38,508 nucleotides of DNA from Candidatus Nitrosopumilus sp. (GCA_018263505.1 JAANXA010000019.1:1-38508); one strand, 5' to 3'; shown: positions 9,175 to 17,458, counted from the stretch's first letter. A program made the numbers and translations. The notes: generated by a model not told the origin, from the sequence alone.

Positions 9175-9180
9175 AACTAA

Positions 9181-10278
9181 ATGTTGCCGGGAAGTTCAAT
9201 TGGTCAGCGTCTTGTTTTAACAAGTTTTGGAGAAAGTCATGGAAGAGCCATTGGGGCGGTTTTAGATGGATGTCCTGCAGGGTTAGAACTTGAAGAAAAA
9301 GATATTCAAAAAATGTTAGATCAAAGAAAACCAGGTCAAAATATTATTTCAACTCAAAGAAAAGAAGGAGACATTGTAGAAATTGTTTCAGGAGTCTTTA
9401 GAGGATATACAACAGGTTCTCCAATTACAATGTTAATTTGGAATAGTGATCAAAAATCAAAAGATTATGATGATTTAAAAACAAAATTAAGACCAGGTCA
9501 TTCAGATTTTCCTGCGATGGTAAAATATAATCAATTCAATGATCATAGAGGAGGAGGCAGATTTTCAGGGAGATTGACTGCAACACATGTAATGGGAGGA
9601 GCCATTGCAAGAAAATTACTGAAAATTGCAACAAAAATTGAAACTAATTCATTTACAACACAAATAGGTAAAATCAAAATGGAAAAAGAATTCAATGAAA
9701 AAATGATTAATTCGATTTACAAAAATGAAGTTAGATGTCCTGAAATTAAAACTGCAAAAACTATGAGAGAGAGTATTTTACATGCAAAGAAAAAAGGAGA
9801 TTCCTTAGGAGGAATTATTGAATCAATTACAACAAATGTTCCAGTTGGATTGGGAGAACCAATTTTTAATTCACTTGAATCAGATTTGAGTAAAGCAATG
9901 TTTTCTATTCCATCAGTTAAAGGCGTGGAATTTGGTTCAGGATTTGCAGGATCAGAGTTACATGGTTCAGAAAATAATGATTTGTATACAATAAAGAGAG
10001 GCAAAATAATTACAAAAACAAATAATTCTGGCGGGATTTTAGGAGGAATTTCAAATGGAATGCCAATTACAATGAAGATTGCATTCAAACCAGCATCATC
10101 AATTGCACAAAAACAAAGTACCGTAGACATCAAAACAAAAAAAGAAACAACATTACAAGTCAAAGGAAGACATGATCCATGTGTTGTTCCAAGAGCACCA
10201 CCAGTAGTAGATGCATTAGTAGCACTAACAATTGCAGATCATGCACTAATTTCAGGCATAATTAAACCAGTTTTGTAA
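9181..10278 (+). CDS. aroC: Chorismate synthase (AroC)
   Basis: 365 residues. It converts EPSP to chorismate with reduced FMN. Signatures: SFGESHGRAIGAVLDGCPAGL near residue 15, RPGHSDFPAMVKY near residue 103, the FMN-binding HRGGGRFSGR near residue 122, VEFGSGF, GGILGGISNGMPI near residue 285, and GRHDPCVVPRAPPV near residue 334. All three classical family blocks are intact. The start agrees with a TATA-like box at 9153-9160. It is followed after 4 bases by the chorismate mutase fusion. Confidence 0.95.
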   Translation: MLPGSSIGQRLVLTSFGESHGRAIGAVLDGCPAGLELEEKDIQKMLDQRKPGQNIISTQRKEGDIVEIVSGVFRGYTTGSPITMLIWNSDQKSKDYDDLKTKLRPGHSDFPAMVKYNQFNDHRGGGRFSGRLTATHVMGGAIARKLLKIATKIETNSFTTQIGKIKMEKEFNEKMINSIYKNEVRCPEIKTAKTMRESILHAKKKGDSLGGIIESITTNVPVGLGEPIFNSLESDLSKAMFSIPSVKGVEFGSGFAGSELHGSENNDLYTIKRGKIITKTNNSGGILGGISNGMPITMKIAFKPASSIAQKQSTVDIKTKKETTLQVKGRHDPCVVPRAPPVVDALVALTIADHALISGIIKPVL

Positions 10279-10282
10279 TAAA

Positions 10283-11650
10283 ATGTCAGACATTAACGAG
10301 TTACGAAATAAAATGGATGAGATTACCATAGAAATGGTAAGACTACTCAAAGAAAGAACAGATATTTCAAAAGAGATTGGAGAGGTTAAAAAAAATATAG
10401 GTAAAGGAATTACTGATGAAACTCGAGAAAATAATTTACGAAATAAGGTTGTATCATTATCTAAAGAATTAGAATTAAATGAATCAATTGCAACAAAGTT
10501 TTTGAATTTTTTACTAAATGAATCAGTAAAAATTCAAACAAACAACAAACAAACACATCTATCAATTTTCTTAAAAGCAAAATCACTTGAAGAAAAAGGG
10601 AAAAAAATTATCCATATGGAAGTTGGAGAACCAAATTTTTCTCCACCATTAATTGTAAAAGATTCATTGGAAGAAGTTTTCGATAAAGGGTTTTTAAAAT
10701 ATGGTCAAGTAAGGGGGATTCCGGAATTTAGAGAAAAATTAGCATTGTACGTATCAAAAAAATTCAACACAAATGTTTCACAAGAAAATATCATTGTTAG
10801 CCCAGGAGCAAGGTTTTCAATATTTACAGCAATTACAACATTGTTAAATCCAGGAGACGAAATGGTTGTAATAGAACCCGCATGGCCAGCATACAAAGAT
10901 TGTGCATTAAATGCAGGAATCAAAGTTAGGACAATCAATACAACATTAGAAGGAAAGTGGGAGCCTACAATTGAACAAATTAAAAATATAATTAATTCAA
11001 ATACAAAAATGATTGTACTAAATTATCCAAACAATCCAACAGGAAAAGTTCTTCCCAAAAAACTACAAGATGAAATTGTTGAAATTGCAAAAGAGAATCA
11101 AATCTATATTCTTAGTGATGAGATATATTCTCAATATGTAAAAGAAAACTGGACAAGTATTCTAAGTTATAATTATAAAAAAAGTATCATAACTCAATCA
11201 TTCTCAAAATCACATGCAATGACAGGATTTAGAGTAGGATACGCAATTGCAGATTCAAAAATCATAGAAAAAATGGCAAAACTCGAAGCATTATGCCTCA
11301 CAAATGTATCTGAACCAATTCAATATGTTGCAATGAAAGCATTAGAATCAGACACATCAGAAAATACAGCAACAATACAAAACAGACTAGATATGTTATC
11401 ACAAAAAGCAACTAAAATGGGATTAGAATTCATAATTCCAGATGGTGCAATGTATATTTTTGCTAAAATCAACAAAGAAGGGTTTGATGGAGTCAAATTT
11501 GCAAACTCTACACTTGAAAAAGGATTAGCAATTGCACCAGGTGAAGGATTTGGAGATTACAAAAAGTACATTAGAATTTCAGCATGTCAAGATGAAAATA
11601 GCTTAATAGAGGGGATGAATATACTAGAAGACATACTGAGGAATGATTAG
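10283..11650 (+). CDS. Chorismate mutase (AroQ)-class I aminotransferase fusion
   Basis: 455 residues in two parts. Residues 1-90 form an AroQ-type chorismate mutase helix bundle (DINELRNKMDEI, LLKERTDISKEIGEVKK, ending in a helix by residue 88). Residues about 92-455 are a fold-type I PLP aminotransferase: EVGEPNF, YGQVRGIPEFREKLA, NYPNNPTGK near residue 250, SDEIYSQ, the PLP-lysine motif SQSFSKSHAMTGFRVGY near residue 305, and a substrate-binding arginine in RISACQ. The fusion would make prephenate and then transaminate it, or transaminate its keto-acid products, channelling flux to tyrosine and phenylalanine. Whether the substrate is prephenate (arogenate route) or an arylpyruvate cannot be told by eye. 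Confidence 0.88.
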   Translation: MSDINELRNKMDEITIEMVRLLKERTDISKEIGEVKKNIGKGITDETRENNLRNKVVSLSKELELNESIATKFLNFLLNESVKIQTNNKQTHLSIFLKAKSLEEKGKKIIHMEVGEPNFSPPLIVKDSLEEVFDKGFLKYGQVRGIPEFREKLALYVSKKFNTNVSQENIIVSPGARFSIFTAITTLLNPGDEMVVIEPAWPAYKDCALNAGIKVRTINTTLEGKWEPTIEQIKNIINSNTKMIVLNYPNNPTGKVLPKKLQDEIVEIAKENQIYILSDEIYSQYVKENWTSILSYNYKKSIITQSFSKSHAMTGFRVGYAIADSKIIEKMAKLEALCLTNVSEPIQYVAMKALESDTSENTATIQNRLDMLSQKATKMGLEFIIPDGAMYIFAKINKEGFDGVKFANSTLEKGLAIAPGEGFGDYKKYIRISACQDENSLIEGMNILEDILRND

Positions 11651-12505
11651 TTGAAAAAGAAAATTACAATTATAGGAGCAGGCGGCCAAATGGGCCAATG
11701 GTTTGTTAAGTATTTTGCAGATAAAGACTTTGAAGTAACAGGTCATGATTCAGAAAATACTGTTTCGGGCAAAAACATCATAATATCTGAATCATTGGTA
11801 GGTGCAATTCTCAAAGCAGATTATGTAATATTGTGTACTCCAACAAAGAGAACACCTGAAATTATCAGACTAATTGCAAAAGAGATGAAACGTGGAACAT
11901 ACCTCATTGAGATTTCTTCAGAAAAATCTAAAGTAGCTTCTGCAATGTCTAAAATGCCTGCAAAGATTAATCCAGTTTGTATTCATCCAATGTTTGGTCC
12001 AGGAATTAAAACAATTAAAGGTCAAAACATTATTTCAGTTCCAATCAAAGATGCTAAAAAAGAATTAACAACTGCAAAAGAGTTGTTTGATGGAGCAAAC
12101 TTTGTTACAATAGATGCAATAGAACATGATAAAAAAATTGCAGTTATTTTAGGATTGACTCATTTAATGAATTTAGTATTTGCAAATATCATCTCAAAAG
12201 ATGAAAAAACAATGTTGACCGAAAAAATGTCTGGAACCACATTTAGAGTTCAAAAAACATTAGCAGAAAGCATTATGACTGAATCCCCAGAACTGATTGA
12301 AACTATCATTGCAAATCCAGAAATCAGAAGAGTTGCAGAAGATCTTTGGAAAGATGTTGGAAGATTACTTACATCCGTTCAAGAATCAAAAACTGAAGAA
12401 GTTGTAGAATACATAAAAGAATGTCAAGAGAGACTCTCAAAACACACAGATCTCAATGAGTCATACAAGAGATTGACCAAAATGGTAAAATCTGTTGAAA
12501 AATAA
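11651..12505 (+). CDS. tyrA: Prephenate/arogenate dehydrogenase (TyrA)
   Basis: 284 residues. The N-terminal Rossmann loop IIGAGGQMGQWF at residues 6-17 ends at an aspartate (GHDSEN), which suggests NAD. ILCTPTKRTPEI, EISSEKS and IHPMFGPG near residue 113 are TyrA signatures, and the C-terminal half is the helical dimerisation domain. It makes hydroxyphenylpyruvate from prephenate or tyrosine from arogenate. TTG at 11651 follows the previous stop directly, with GAGGA 8 bases upstream, so the gene is coupled to the mutase-aminotransferase fusion. No prephenate dehydratase (PheA) gene lies in the cluster. Confidence 0.9.
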   Translation: MKKKITIIGAGGQMGQWFVKYFADKDFEVTGHDSENTVSGKNIIISESLVGAILKADYVILCTPTKRTPEIIRLIAKEMKRGTYLIEISSEKSKVASAMSKMPAKINPVCIHPMFGPGIKTIKGQNIISVPIKDAKKELTTAKELFDGANFVTIDAIEHDKKIAVILGLTHLMNLVFANIISKDEKTMLTEKMSGTTFRVQKTLAESIMTESPELIETIIANPEIRRVAEDLWKDVGRLLTSVQESKTEEVVEYIKECQERLSKHTDLNESYKRLTKMVKSVEK

Positions 12506-12510
12506 TAAAA

Positions 12511-12915
12511 ATGCGTTCAACAAAAATTGTAACATCTTTTATCAAAGATGACGATAAGTTATTGATTCTAAAAAGAAGCAATAAAGTAAAATCTATGAAA
12601 GGATTGTGGGGAGGAATTAGCGGGATGATTGAAGGAAATGAAGAGCCTTTAGAGAGGGCAAAAATTGAAATTTTTGAGGAGGTAAACATAACAGAAGATG
12701 AAATTGTACTTATCAAATCAATTAAAGAAATGCAAGTTAGTTCTCATCAATATGAAAATCATAAATGGTTAATTTTTCCATTTTTGTTTGAATCAAAAAA
12801 ACCAAAGATAAACCTCAATTGGGAAAATTCAGAATTCAAATGGATTAAAATTAATGAATTAAAAAATTATGATACAGTTCCAAGTTTAGATAAAGTTTTA
12901 TTCAATTTGCTGTAA
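12511..12915 (+). CDS. Nudix hydrolase
   Basis: 134 residues with a Nudix fold: the strand LLILKRSNKV, then GLWGGISGMIEGNE and the Nudix helix ERAKIEIFEEVNI near residues 49-58. Compared with the consensus GX5EX7REUXEEXGU, the Arg is replaced by Ile and the last Gly by Asn, but the metal-binding EExx glutamates remain. Such enzymes hydrolyse nucleoside diphosphate derivatives; the substrate here is unknown. It follows tyrA by 5 bases and could be the last gene of the operon. Its 3' end overlaps thiC (convergent) by 18 bases. Confidence 0.85.
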   Translation: MRSTKIVTSFIKDDDKLLILKRSNKVKSMKGLWGGISGMIEGNEEPLERAKIEIFEEVNITEDEIVLIKSIKEMQVSSHQYENHKWLIFPFLFESKKPKINLNWENSEFKWIKINELKNYDTVPSLDKVLFNLL

Positions 12916-14226
12916 ATTTTCATTTTCTTTTTCATATTTTTTTTGTTGTGGAAGCATCATGTAAACACAAGCACCACCACACATGGTACATGGAACATTA
13001 TTTCCAGGATGTTGTCCAGTTCTACTATGAATCTTTGCAGATTCTTCAGGATCAATAGATAATGCAAGTTGTTTTTCCCAATCCAAAGTACGTCTTGCTT
13101 CAGTCATCTCCATATCCCATTTAATGACTTTATCGCGAATTTTTACAAGATCACCTGCATGTGCAGCTATTCTATATGCAAGTAATCCTGCTTTAACTTC
13201 TTCAGTATTAGGTAAAGCCAAATGTTCAGAAGGGGTAAGATAACATAAAAGATCAACACCTTCACTTGCAGAAACAGCAGCTCCTATTGCACTTGCAATA
13301 TGATCATGACCAGATGCAATATCAGTTACCAACGGACCTAGAACATAATAAGGAACATCACCGATTAGAGATTTTGCCAATCTAACATTTGCTGCAACTT
13401 CATTTAATGGAACATGTCCAGGACCTTCAACCATTACTTGTACATCTTGTTCATGAGCACGTTTGGTCAACTGTGAAATATTGATCATTTCTTGAACCTG
13501 TAATTCATCATGAGAATCCAAAATAGAACCAGGTCTCAAAGCATCACCAAGACTAAAAGTTACATCATATTTTTTAGCAATTTCAAGTAAGTAGTCATAA
13601 TGGGTTAAGTATGGATTTTCTTTATCATGTTTTAACATCCAGGCAGCAGTAATAGTACCACCTTTACTTACAACCCCACCATATCGCTGTACTTTTAAAA
13701 TTCTTTTTGCAATATCTTTTGTAATTCCACAATGAATAGTAGTATAATCCACACCATCTTTGGCATTATTTTCAAAAGCATTTAGATAATCATCTTCAGT
13801 TAAATTCAAAGGGTTTTTGTGAACCTCAACACCATAATTGTATGCCTCATAAATTGGAACAGTTCCAAAAGTAATTGGAGCAGTATCCAAAAGTGTGTGA
13901 CGAATTTTTTTTACATCGCCACCATCACTAAGATCCATGATGGTATCTGCATGATATTTTACAGCAACCTTTGCTTTTTCAATTTCTTCTTCCAAATTTA
14001 CATTTAGAGTAGATGTTCCAATATTCACATTTACTTTAGTTTTCAATCCTTTCCCAATTCCAATATTATGAATTTTTTGAGTTCTCACATTATTGCTAGG
14101 GACGATAATAGAACCTCTAGCTATTTTAGACAGTAACCAATCAACAGAGACATCCTCATCTTTTGCAACTTGTTTCATTTCTTCAGTAGGTATACCACGA
14201 CGTGCAGAAGTCATTTGAGTTGCCAT
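12898..14226 (-). CDS. thiC: Phosphomethylpyrimidine synthase (ThiC)
   Basis: About 442 residues. It rearranges aminoimidazole ribotide to HMP phosphate using SAM and a 4Fe-4S cluster. The cluster motif CTMCGGAC (C-x2-C-x4-C) is near the C-terminus, and GPGHVPL, SLGDALRPGS, GGTITAAWM and YTTIHCGIT are all family blocks. I prefer the ATG at 14226 (MATQMTSARRG) to the upstream one at 14238 because GTTTAAATC at 14249-14257 stands about 27 bases before it. No TPP riboswitch fold is apparent in the short upstream region. It serves thiamine synthesis with thiDN nearby. Confidence 0.95.
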   Translation of the reverse strand: MATQMTSARRGIPTEEMKQVAKDEDVSVDWLLSKIARGSIIVPSNNVRTQKIHNIGIGKGLKTKVNVNIGTSTLNVNLEEEIEKAKVAVKYHADTIMDLSDGGDVKKIRHTLLDTAPITFGTVPIYEAYNYGVEVHKNPLNLTEDDYLNAFENNAKDGVDYTTIHCGITKDIAKRILKVQRYGGVVSKGGTITAAWMLKHDKENPYLTHYDYLLEIAKKYDVTFSLGDALRPGSILDSHDELQVQEMINISQLTKRAHEQDVQVMVEGPGHVPLNEVAANVRLAKSLIGDVPYYVLGPLVTDIASGHDHIASAIGAAVSASEGVDLLCYLTPSEHLALPNTEEVKAGLLAYRIAAHAGDLVKIRDKVIKWDMEMTEARRTLDWEKQLALSIDPEESAKIHSRTGQHPGNNVPCTMCGGACVYMMLPQQKKYEKENENLQQIE

Positions 14227-14248
14227 AACAAATGTCATACTTTACCTG

Positions 14249-14257
14249 ATTTAAACA
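14249..14257 (-). promoter_or_regulatory. TATA-like box of thiC
   Basis: Read on the minus strand the element is TTGTTTAAATC, centred about 27 bases before the ATG at 14226. A TTGTTTAAA sequence also occurs (on the minus strand) just before thiDN at 14941-14950. Confidence 0.45.
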
Positions 14258-14319
14258 ATCGTGAGAATTACAGAACAAATCAAAAAATAATCATATCATA
14301 TTAAGAAGATCGATCCATC

Positions 14320-14326
14320 TTATATG
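14320..14326 (+). promoter_or_regulatory. TATA-like box for the 32-residue zinc protein
   Basis: TTATATG is centred about 25 bases before the ATG at 14348, supporting a real leaderless mini-gene. Confidence 0.5.
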
Positions 14327-14347
14327 CAATAATCACATAAACGAATT

Positions 14348-14446
14348 ATGAGAACAATAAGAGAATGTAGACATTGCGGTAGAGAATTTCAAAGTATGAA
14401 AGATGAATTTTGTTCATTTAATTGTATTACACAATCATCATCCTAA
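14348..14446 (+). CDS. 32-residue putative zinc-binding miniprotein
   Basis: The short ORF encodes a protein with CRHCG at residues 7-11 and FCSFNC at residues 22-27, that is C-x2-C-x11-C-x3-C. This is the ligand pattern of small treble-clef or DUF2116-like zinc knuckles. The TATA-like box 25 bases upstream and the absence of any overlapping gene support it. It is divergent from thiC. Function is unknown; such knuckles bind nucleic acids or proteins. Confidence 0.65.
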   Translation: MRTIRECRHCGREFQSMKDEFCSFNCITQSSS

Positions 14447-14455
14447 AAATCAGAA

Positions 14456-14683
14456 TTAATCTAAATGTAATTCTTGTTTTAATGATTCTTTTTCTAGTTG
14501 GATTTTTAAAATTCTATCTAAAATAGGCACGGTTAATCGTTCAGATTCAGAAGATTTTTCAAAATTAGATTTTATTTCATTAACTCTTTTAGTAAAATCA
14601 ATTTCATAAGCAATTAAAGAAATGTAATGACGTAATTTTTGATTCTCTGTTTTTAAATTTTCAATACTAGTTAAATCAATCAT
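14456..14683 (-). CDS. Small coiled-coil protein, unknown function
   Basis: 75 residues from ATG 14683. That start overlaps the stop of the upstream zinc-ribbon gene as ATGA, so I prefer it to the TTG at 14698. The sequence is mostly helical with heptad-like leucine and isoleucine spacing (SIENLKTENQKLRHYISLI and ILKIQLEKESLKQEL). There are no cysteines and no membrane segment. It probably acts with the coupled zinc-ribbon protein, possibly as a dimeric partner. I do not recognise the family. Confidence 0.65.
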   Translation of the reverse strand: MIDLTSIENLKTENQKLRHYISLIAYEIDFTKRVNEIKSNFEKSSESERLTVPILDRILKIQLEKESLKQELHLD

Positions 14684-14871
14684 CTTGGAGGACTCCAATA
14701 TTCTTCAACATATGCAGAGTTTTCAGATGAAATTAAAAGTTGTTTGCCACATTTGAAACATTGCCATAAAAATTTGCCATCCTTTTTTGTTTGGTATTGC
14801 ATTGGAAGTAAACAAGTACTACAATTTAATTTTCCAGGTAAAGAATCATCAGACAAAGGTATTGCAATCAT
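14680..14871 (-). CDS. Small zinc-ribbon protein
   Basis: 63 residues with CSTC near residue 17 and CFKC near residue 38, giving the four cysteines of a zinc ribbon around the core QYQTKKDGKFLWQCFKCG. A TATA-like box (minus strand GATTTTATACT, about 14890-14900) lies 24 bases before the ATG. The gene forms a two-gene unit with the coiled-coil ORF by an ATGA overlap. The role is unknown; zinc ribbons of this type are common in archaeal transcription or translation accessory proteins. Confidence 0.7.
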   Translation of the reverse strand: MIAIPLSDDSLPGKLNCSTCLLPMQYQTKKDGKFLWQCFKCGKQLLISSENSAYVEEYWSPPR

Positions 14872-14961
14872 ACAATTAATAAAATAATAAAGTATAAAAT
14901 CATATCAAAAAAATACAAAAATAAAGGAAAAACAGATTAGTGTTTAAACAAGACAGAGAAT

Positions 14962-16260
14962 ATGAATATTCTTTCAATTGGAGGTTCAGATCCATCATCA
15001 GGAGCAGGAATACAAAGTGATATCAAAACATTCTCATCATTAAATGTACATGTATTAACAATAATTACAGCAATCACAAGTCAAAATACCACAAATTTTG
15101 GTAGAGTTGAACCAGTTTCAAAAAAAATTTTAGAAAGTCAAATTCAAAATATAATTTCAGATTTTAAAATTGATGGAATCAAAATAGGAATGGTTTACAA
15201 CTCAGAGATCATTAAAACATTACATAAGCAATTAAAAAAAATGGAAATTCCAATAATTGTGGATCCGGTAATCAAATCAACAACAAATGGAATACTATTA
15301 AAAAAAAGAGCAATTAAAGATTTTCAAAAATTCATTATACCACTTGCCACCATTATTACACCAAATGAATTTGAAGCAAGGGTATTGTCCAATGAAAATG
15401 AAAATTCTAAAACAGCACATACGAAAATTGCAATAAAAATTCAAGAAATGGGTTCAAAGAATGTCATAATCACAGGGATAAAAACAAAGAAAACTGAAAT
15501 CTCAGATCTAGTTTTAGAAAGAAATTCAAACTATTGGATTTCAGGGGGAAAAATCAACAACACAAATCATGGTAGTGGAGATAATTTTTCAGCTGCGTTA
15601 ATTTTTTCATACATCAAAAATAAGAATATTCAAAAAGCAGTGAAATTTGCCAAACAGTTTACACACGAATCTATCAAAAATGCTAAAAAAATTGGTAAAG
15701 GAATTCCAATCACAGAAGTTAAAAAACAAGATAAAATTACCAATGATTTAACAGATGCAATAAACAAATTCATAGAAATTAAAAATATTTACAAAAACAT
15801 ACCAGAATGTCAAACAAACTTTGTTTATTCTAAGCAAAAACCAAAATCAACAAAAGACATACTGGGCATATCAGGAAGAATAGTCAAAGCTGGGAAAAGA
15901 GTAGTGGTTGCAGGTGATTTAGAGTATGGAGGGTCAAAACATGTTGCAACAGCAGTATTAGCTATGAATAAAAAATCAGCAGATGTTTGCTCTGCAATCA
16001 ATATTAAATATCAAGAAAGCACTATTTCGAAAATCAAAAAGTCAAAAATGATTTTAAGTTATTATGACAGAAGGGAAGAATCACAATTCAATAAAATAAA
16101 AAAATCATCCATAAAATGGGGCATAAAAAAAGCTATTAAAAATTCAAAAAATATACCAGACGTTATTTTTCATAAAGGGGATTTTGGAAAGGAGCCGATG
16201 ATAATTATTTTTGGTGAAAACCCAAAAAAGGTATTAGATAAAATTTTAAAAATTGTGTAA
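14962..16260 (+). CDS. thiD: ThiD-ThiN fusion: HMP(-P) kinase / thiamine-phosphate synthase
   Basis: 432 residues. Residues 1-250 are a ribokinase-fold HMP/HMP-P kinase: SIGGSDPSSGAGIQSDIKTF at the start, GMVYNSE, VDPVIKSTTNG, TPNEFEA, and the anion-hole region NTNHGSGDNFSAAL near residue 205. Residues about 265-432 are a ThiN domain (SGRIVKAGKRVVVAGDLEYGG, DVIFHKGDFGKEPMIIIFG), which in archaea replaces ThiE and couples HMP-PP with the thiazole phosphate. The ThiD-ThiN fusion is known in archaea. A GTTTAAAC palindrome lies 13-20 bases before the ATG. It works downstream of ThiC. Confidence 0.93.
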   Translation: MNILSIGGSDPSSGAGIQSDIKTFSSLNVHVLTIITAITSQNTTNFGRVEPVSKKILESQIQNIISDFKIDGIKIGMVYNSEIIKTLHKQLKKMEIPIIVDPVIKSTTNGILLKKRAIKDFQKFIIPLATIITPNEFEARVLSNENENSKTAHTKIAIKIQEMGSKNVIITGIKTKKTEISDLVLERNSNYWISGGKINNTNHGSGDNFSAALIFSYIKNKNIQKAVKFAKQFTHESIKNAKKIGKGIPITEVKKQDKITNDLTDAINKFIEIKNIYKNIPECQTNFVYSKQKPKSTKDILGISGRIVKAGKRVVVAGDLEYGGSKHVATAVLAMNKKSADVCSAINIKYQESTISKIKKSKMILSYYDRREESQFNKIKKSSIKWGIKKAIKNSKNIPDVIFHKGDFGKEPMIIIFGENPKKVLDKILKIV

Positions 16261-16310
16261 AAAACAATAGTCAAATTTATCCTTGAACATAAATACTCAA
16301 ATTTGAAATA

Positions 16311-17018
16311 ATGTTTGTGAAAGCAGTAATTCTTGCCGGAGGGCTAGGGACAAGGTTGAGACCACTAACTAATGATACACCTAAACCCATGCTACCTATT
16401 GCAGAAAAACCAATTTTAGAGCATCTAATAAATTGGACCAAAAAAAGTGGCGTAAAATCAATAGTTCTATGTGTAAGTTATCTAAGAGAATCAATTGAAG
16501 AGTATTTTGAGGATGGAGAAAAATTTGGAGTTAAAATTGAGTATGCTGTTTCAAATAAACCACTTGCCACAGCAGGTCAATTAAAAACTGCAGAGCAATT
16601 CATTGAAAATGATTTTGTTTGTATGTATGGCGATTCAATTTTTAATTTTAGTTTAAGAAATATGATCAAACAGCATTTAGTAAAAAAATCATTTATCACA
16701 ATGAGCCTAAATGAGTATAAAACAAATTTGCCATATGGAGTAATTGAAACTTCAAAAAACGGGAGAGTGAAAAATTGGAATGAAAAACCAGAAATCAAAG
16801 CAAATGTGAATATGGGTTGTTATATTATGAATTCTAGAATATTCAAATTAATCCCAAAAAACAAACCATATGGAATGGATGATGTAATCAAAAAAGCAAT
16901 GAAACAAAAAGAAATAGTAAATAGTTTCATCACAAAAAAAGGGTTTACAGATATTGGAAATAAAGAATCATACAAAAAAGCATGTGATGAATATGAGAAA
17001 AAATTGGGTAAAATTTAG
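16311..17018 (+). CDS. Sugar-phosphate nucleotidyltransferase
   Basis: 235 residues, a single NTP-transferase domain. The signature AVILAGGLGTRLRPLTNDTPKPMLPIA at residues 5-31 binds the nucleotide triphosphate and Mg. CMYGDSIF near residue 104 holds the metal-binding aspartate, and FTDIGNKESYKKA ends the domain. There is no left-handed beta-helix acyltransferase domain, so it is shorter than GlmU. The sugar is uncertain: glucose, mannose and N-acetylglucosamine 1-phosphates are all possible. The GNA1-like gene two bases downstream favours an amino-sugar nucleotide. Confidence 0.9.
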   Translation: MFVKAVILAGGLGTRLRPLTNDTPKPMLPIAEKPILEHLINWTKKSGVKSIVLCVSYLRESIEEYFEDGEKFGVKIEYAVSNKPLATAGQLKTAEQFIENDFVCMYGDSIFNFSLRNMIKQHLVKKSFITMSLNEYKTNLPYGVIETSKNGRVKNWNEKPEIKANVNMGCYIMNSRIFKLIPKNKPYGMDDVIKKAMKQKEIVNSFITKKGFTDIGNKESYKKACDEYEKKLGKI

Positions 17019-17020
17019 AA

Positions 17021-17458
17021 ATGAATGAATTAATCATAAGGGAAATAGAAGAAAAGGATTTGACAAAAGGGTTTCTTACTACATTAGATGTATTGAAAAA
17101 AGCAAGTAATTTGGAAGAAAAAAAAGCATTAGAAATTTTAAGGAAAATCAAAACAAATCCCAATCATCACATAATTGTTGCAGAAGTAAAGGGAGAGATT
17201 GTAGGGTCTACAACACTGTTAATTGAACCCAAATTTATTCATGGGGGAGGGATTGTAGGACATATAGAAGATGTTGCAGTGAGTAAAGAATTTCAAGGTA
17301 AAAAAATTGGCGAGAAAATTATCAAGCATGCATTAGAAATTGCAAACACCAACGGATGTTATAAGACAATTTTAGATTGTACTGACGAAGTACAGGGATT
17401 TTATGAAAAATTAAAGTTTAAGCATAATGCAAATGGATTGAGATTTGATCACATTTAG
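17021..17458 (+). CDS. GNAT acetyltransferase, GNA1-like (glucosamine 6-phosphate)
   Basis: 145 residues. The GNAT acetyl-CoA loop is in VSKEFQGKKIGEKII near residue 90, preceded by GGGIVGHIEDVAV, and the C-terminus reads GCYKTILDCTDEVQGFYEKLKFK. These blocks resemble eukaryotic glucosamine-6-phosphate N-acetyltransferase GNA1 (GHIEDIAV, YKIILDC, FYEK). It would acetylate glucosamine 6-phosphate on the way to UDP-GlcNAc-type precursors for N-glycans or other surface sugars, in line with the nucleotidyltransferase gene 2 bases upstream. The 3' end overlaps the convergent membrane-protein gene by 4 bases. Confidence 0.82.
   Translation: MNELIIREIEEKDLTKGFLTTLDVLKKASNLEEKKALEILRKIKTNPNHHIIVAEVKGEIVGSTTLLIEPKFIHGGGIVGHIEDVAVSKEFQGKKIGEKIIKHALEIANTNGCYKTILDCTDEVQGFYEKLKFKHNANGLRFDHI

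Noticed and set aside
9717-10163. 148-codon minus-strand ORF inside chorismate synthase
   Set aside because: It is antisense to conserved AroC blocks and has no motifs or promoter.
14227-14345. Possible TPP riboswitch before thiC
   Set aside because: The space between the TATA-like box and the start is too short, and the conserved CUGAGA and ACCUGAUC-type elements are not found in the right strand and order.
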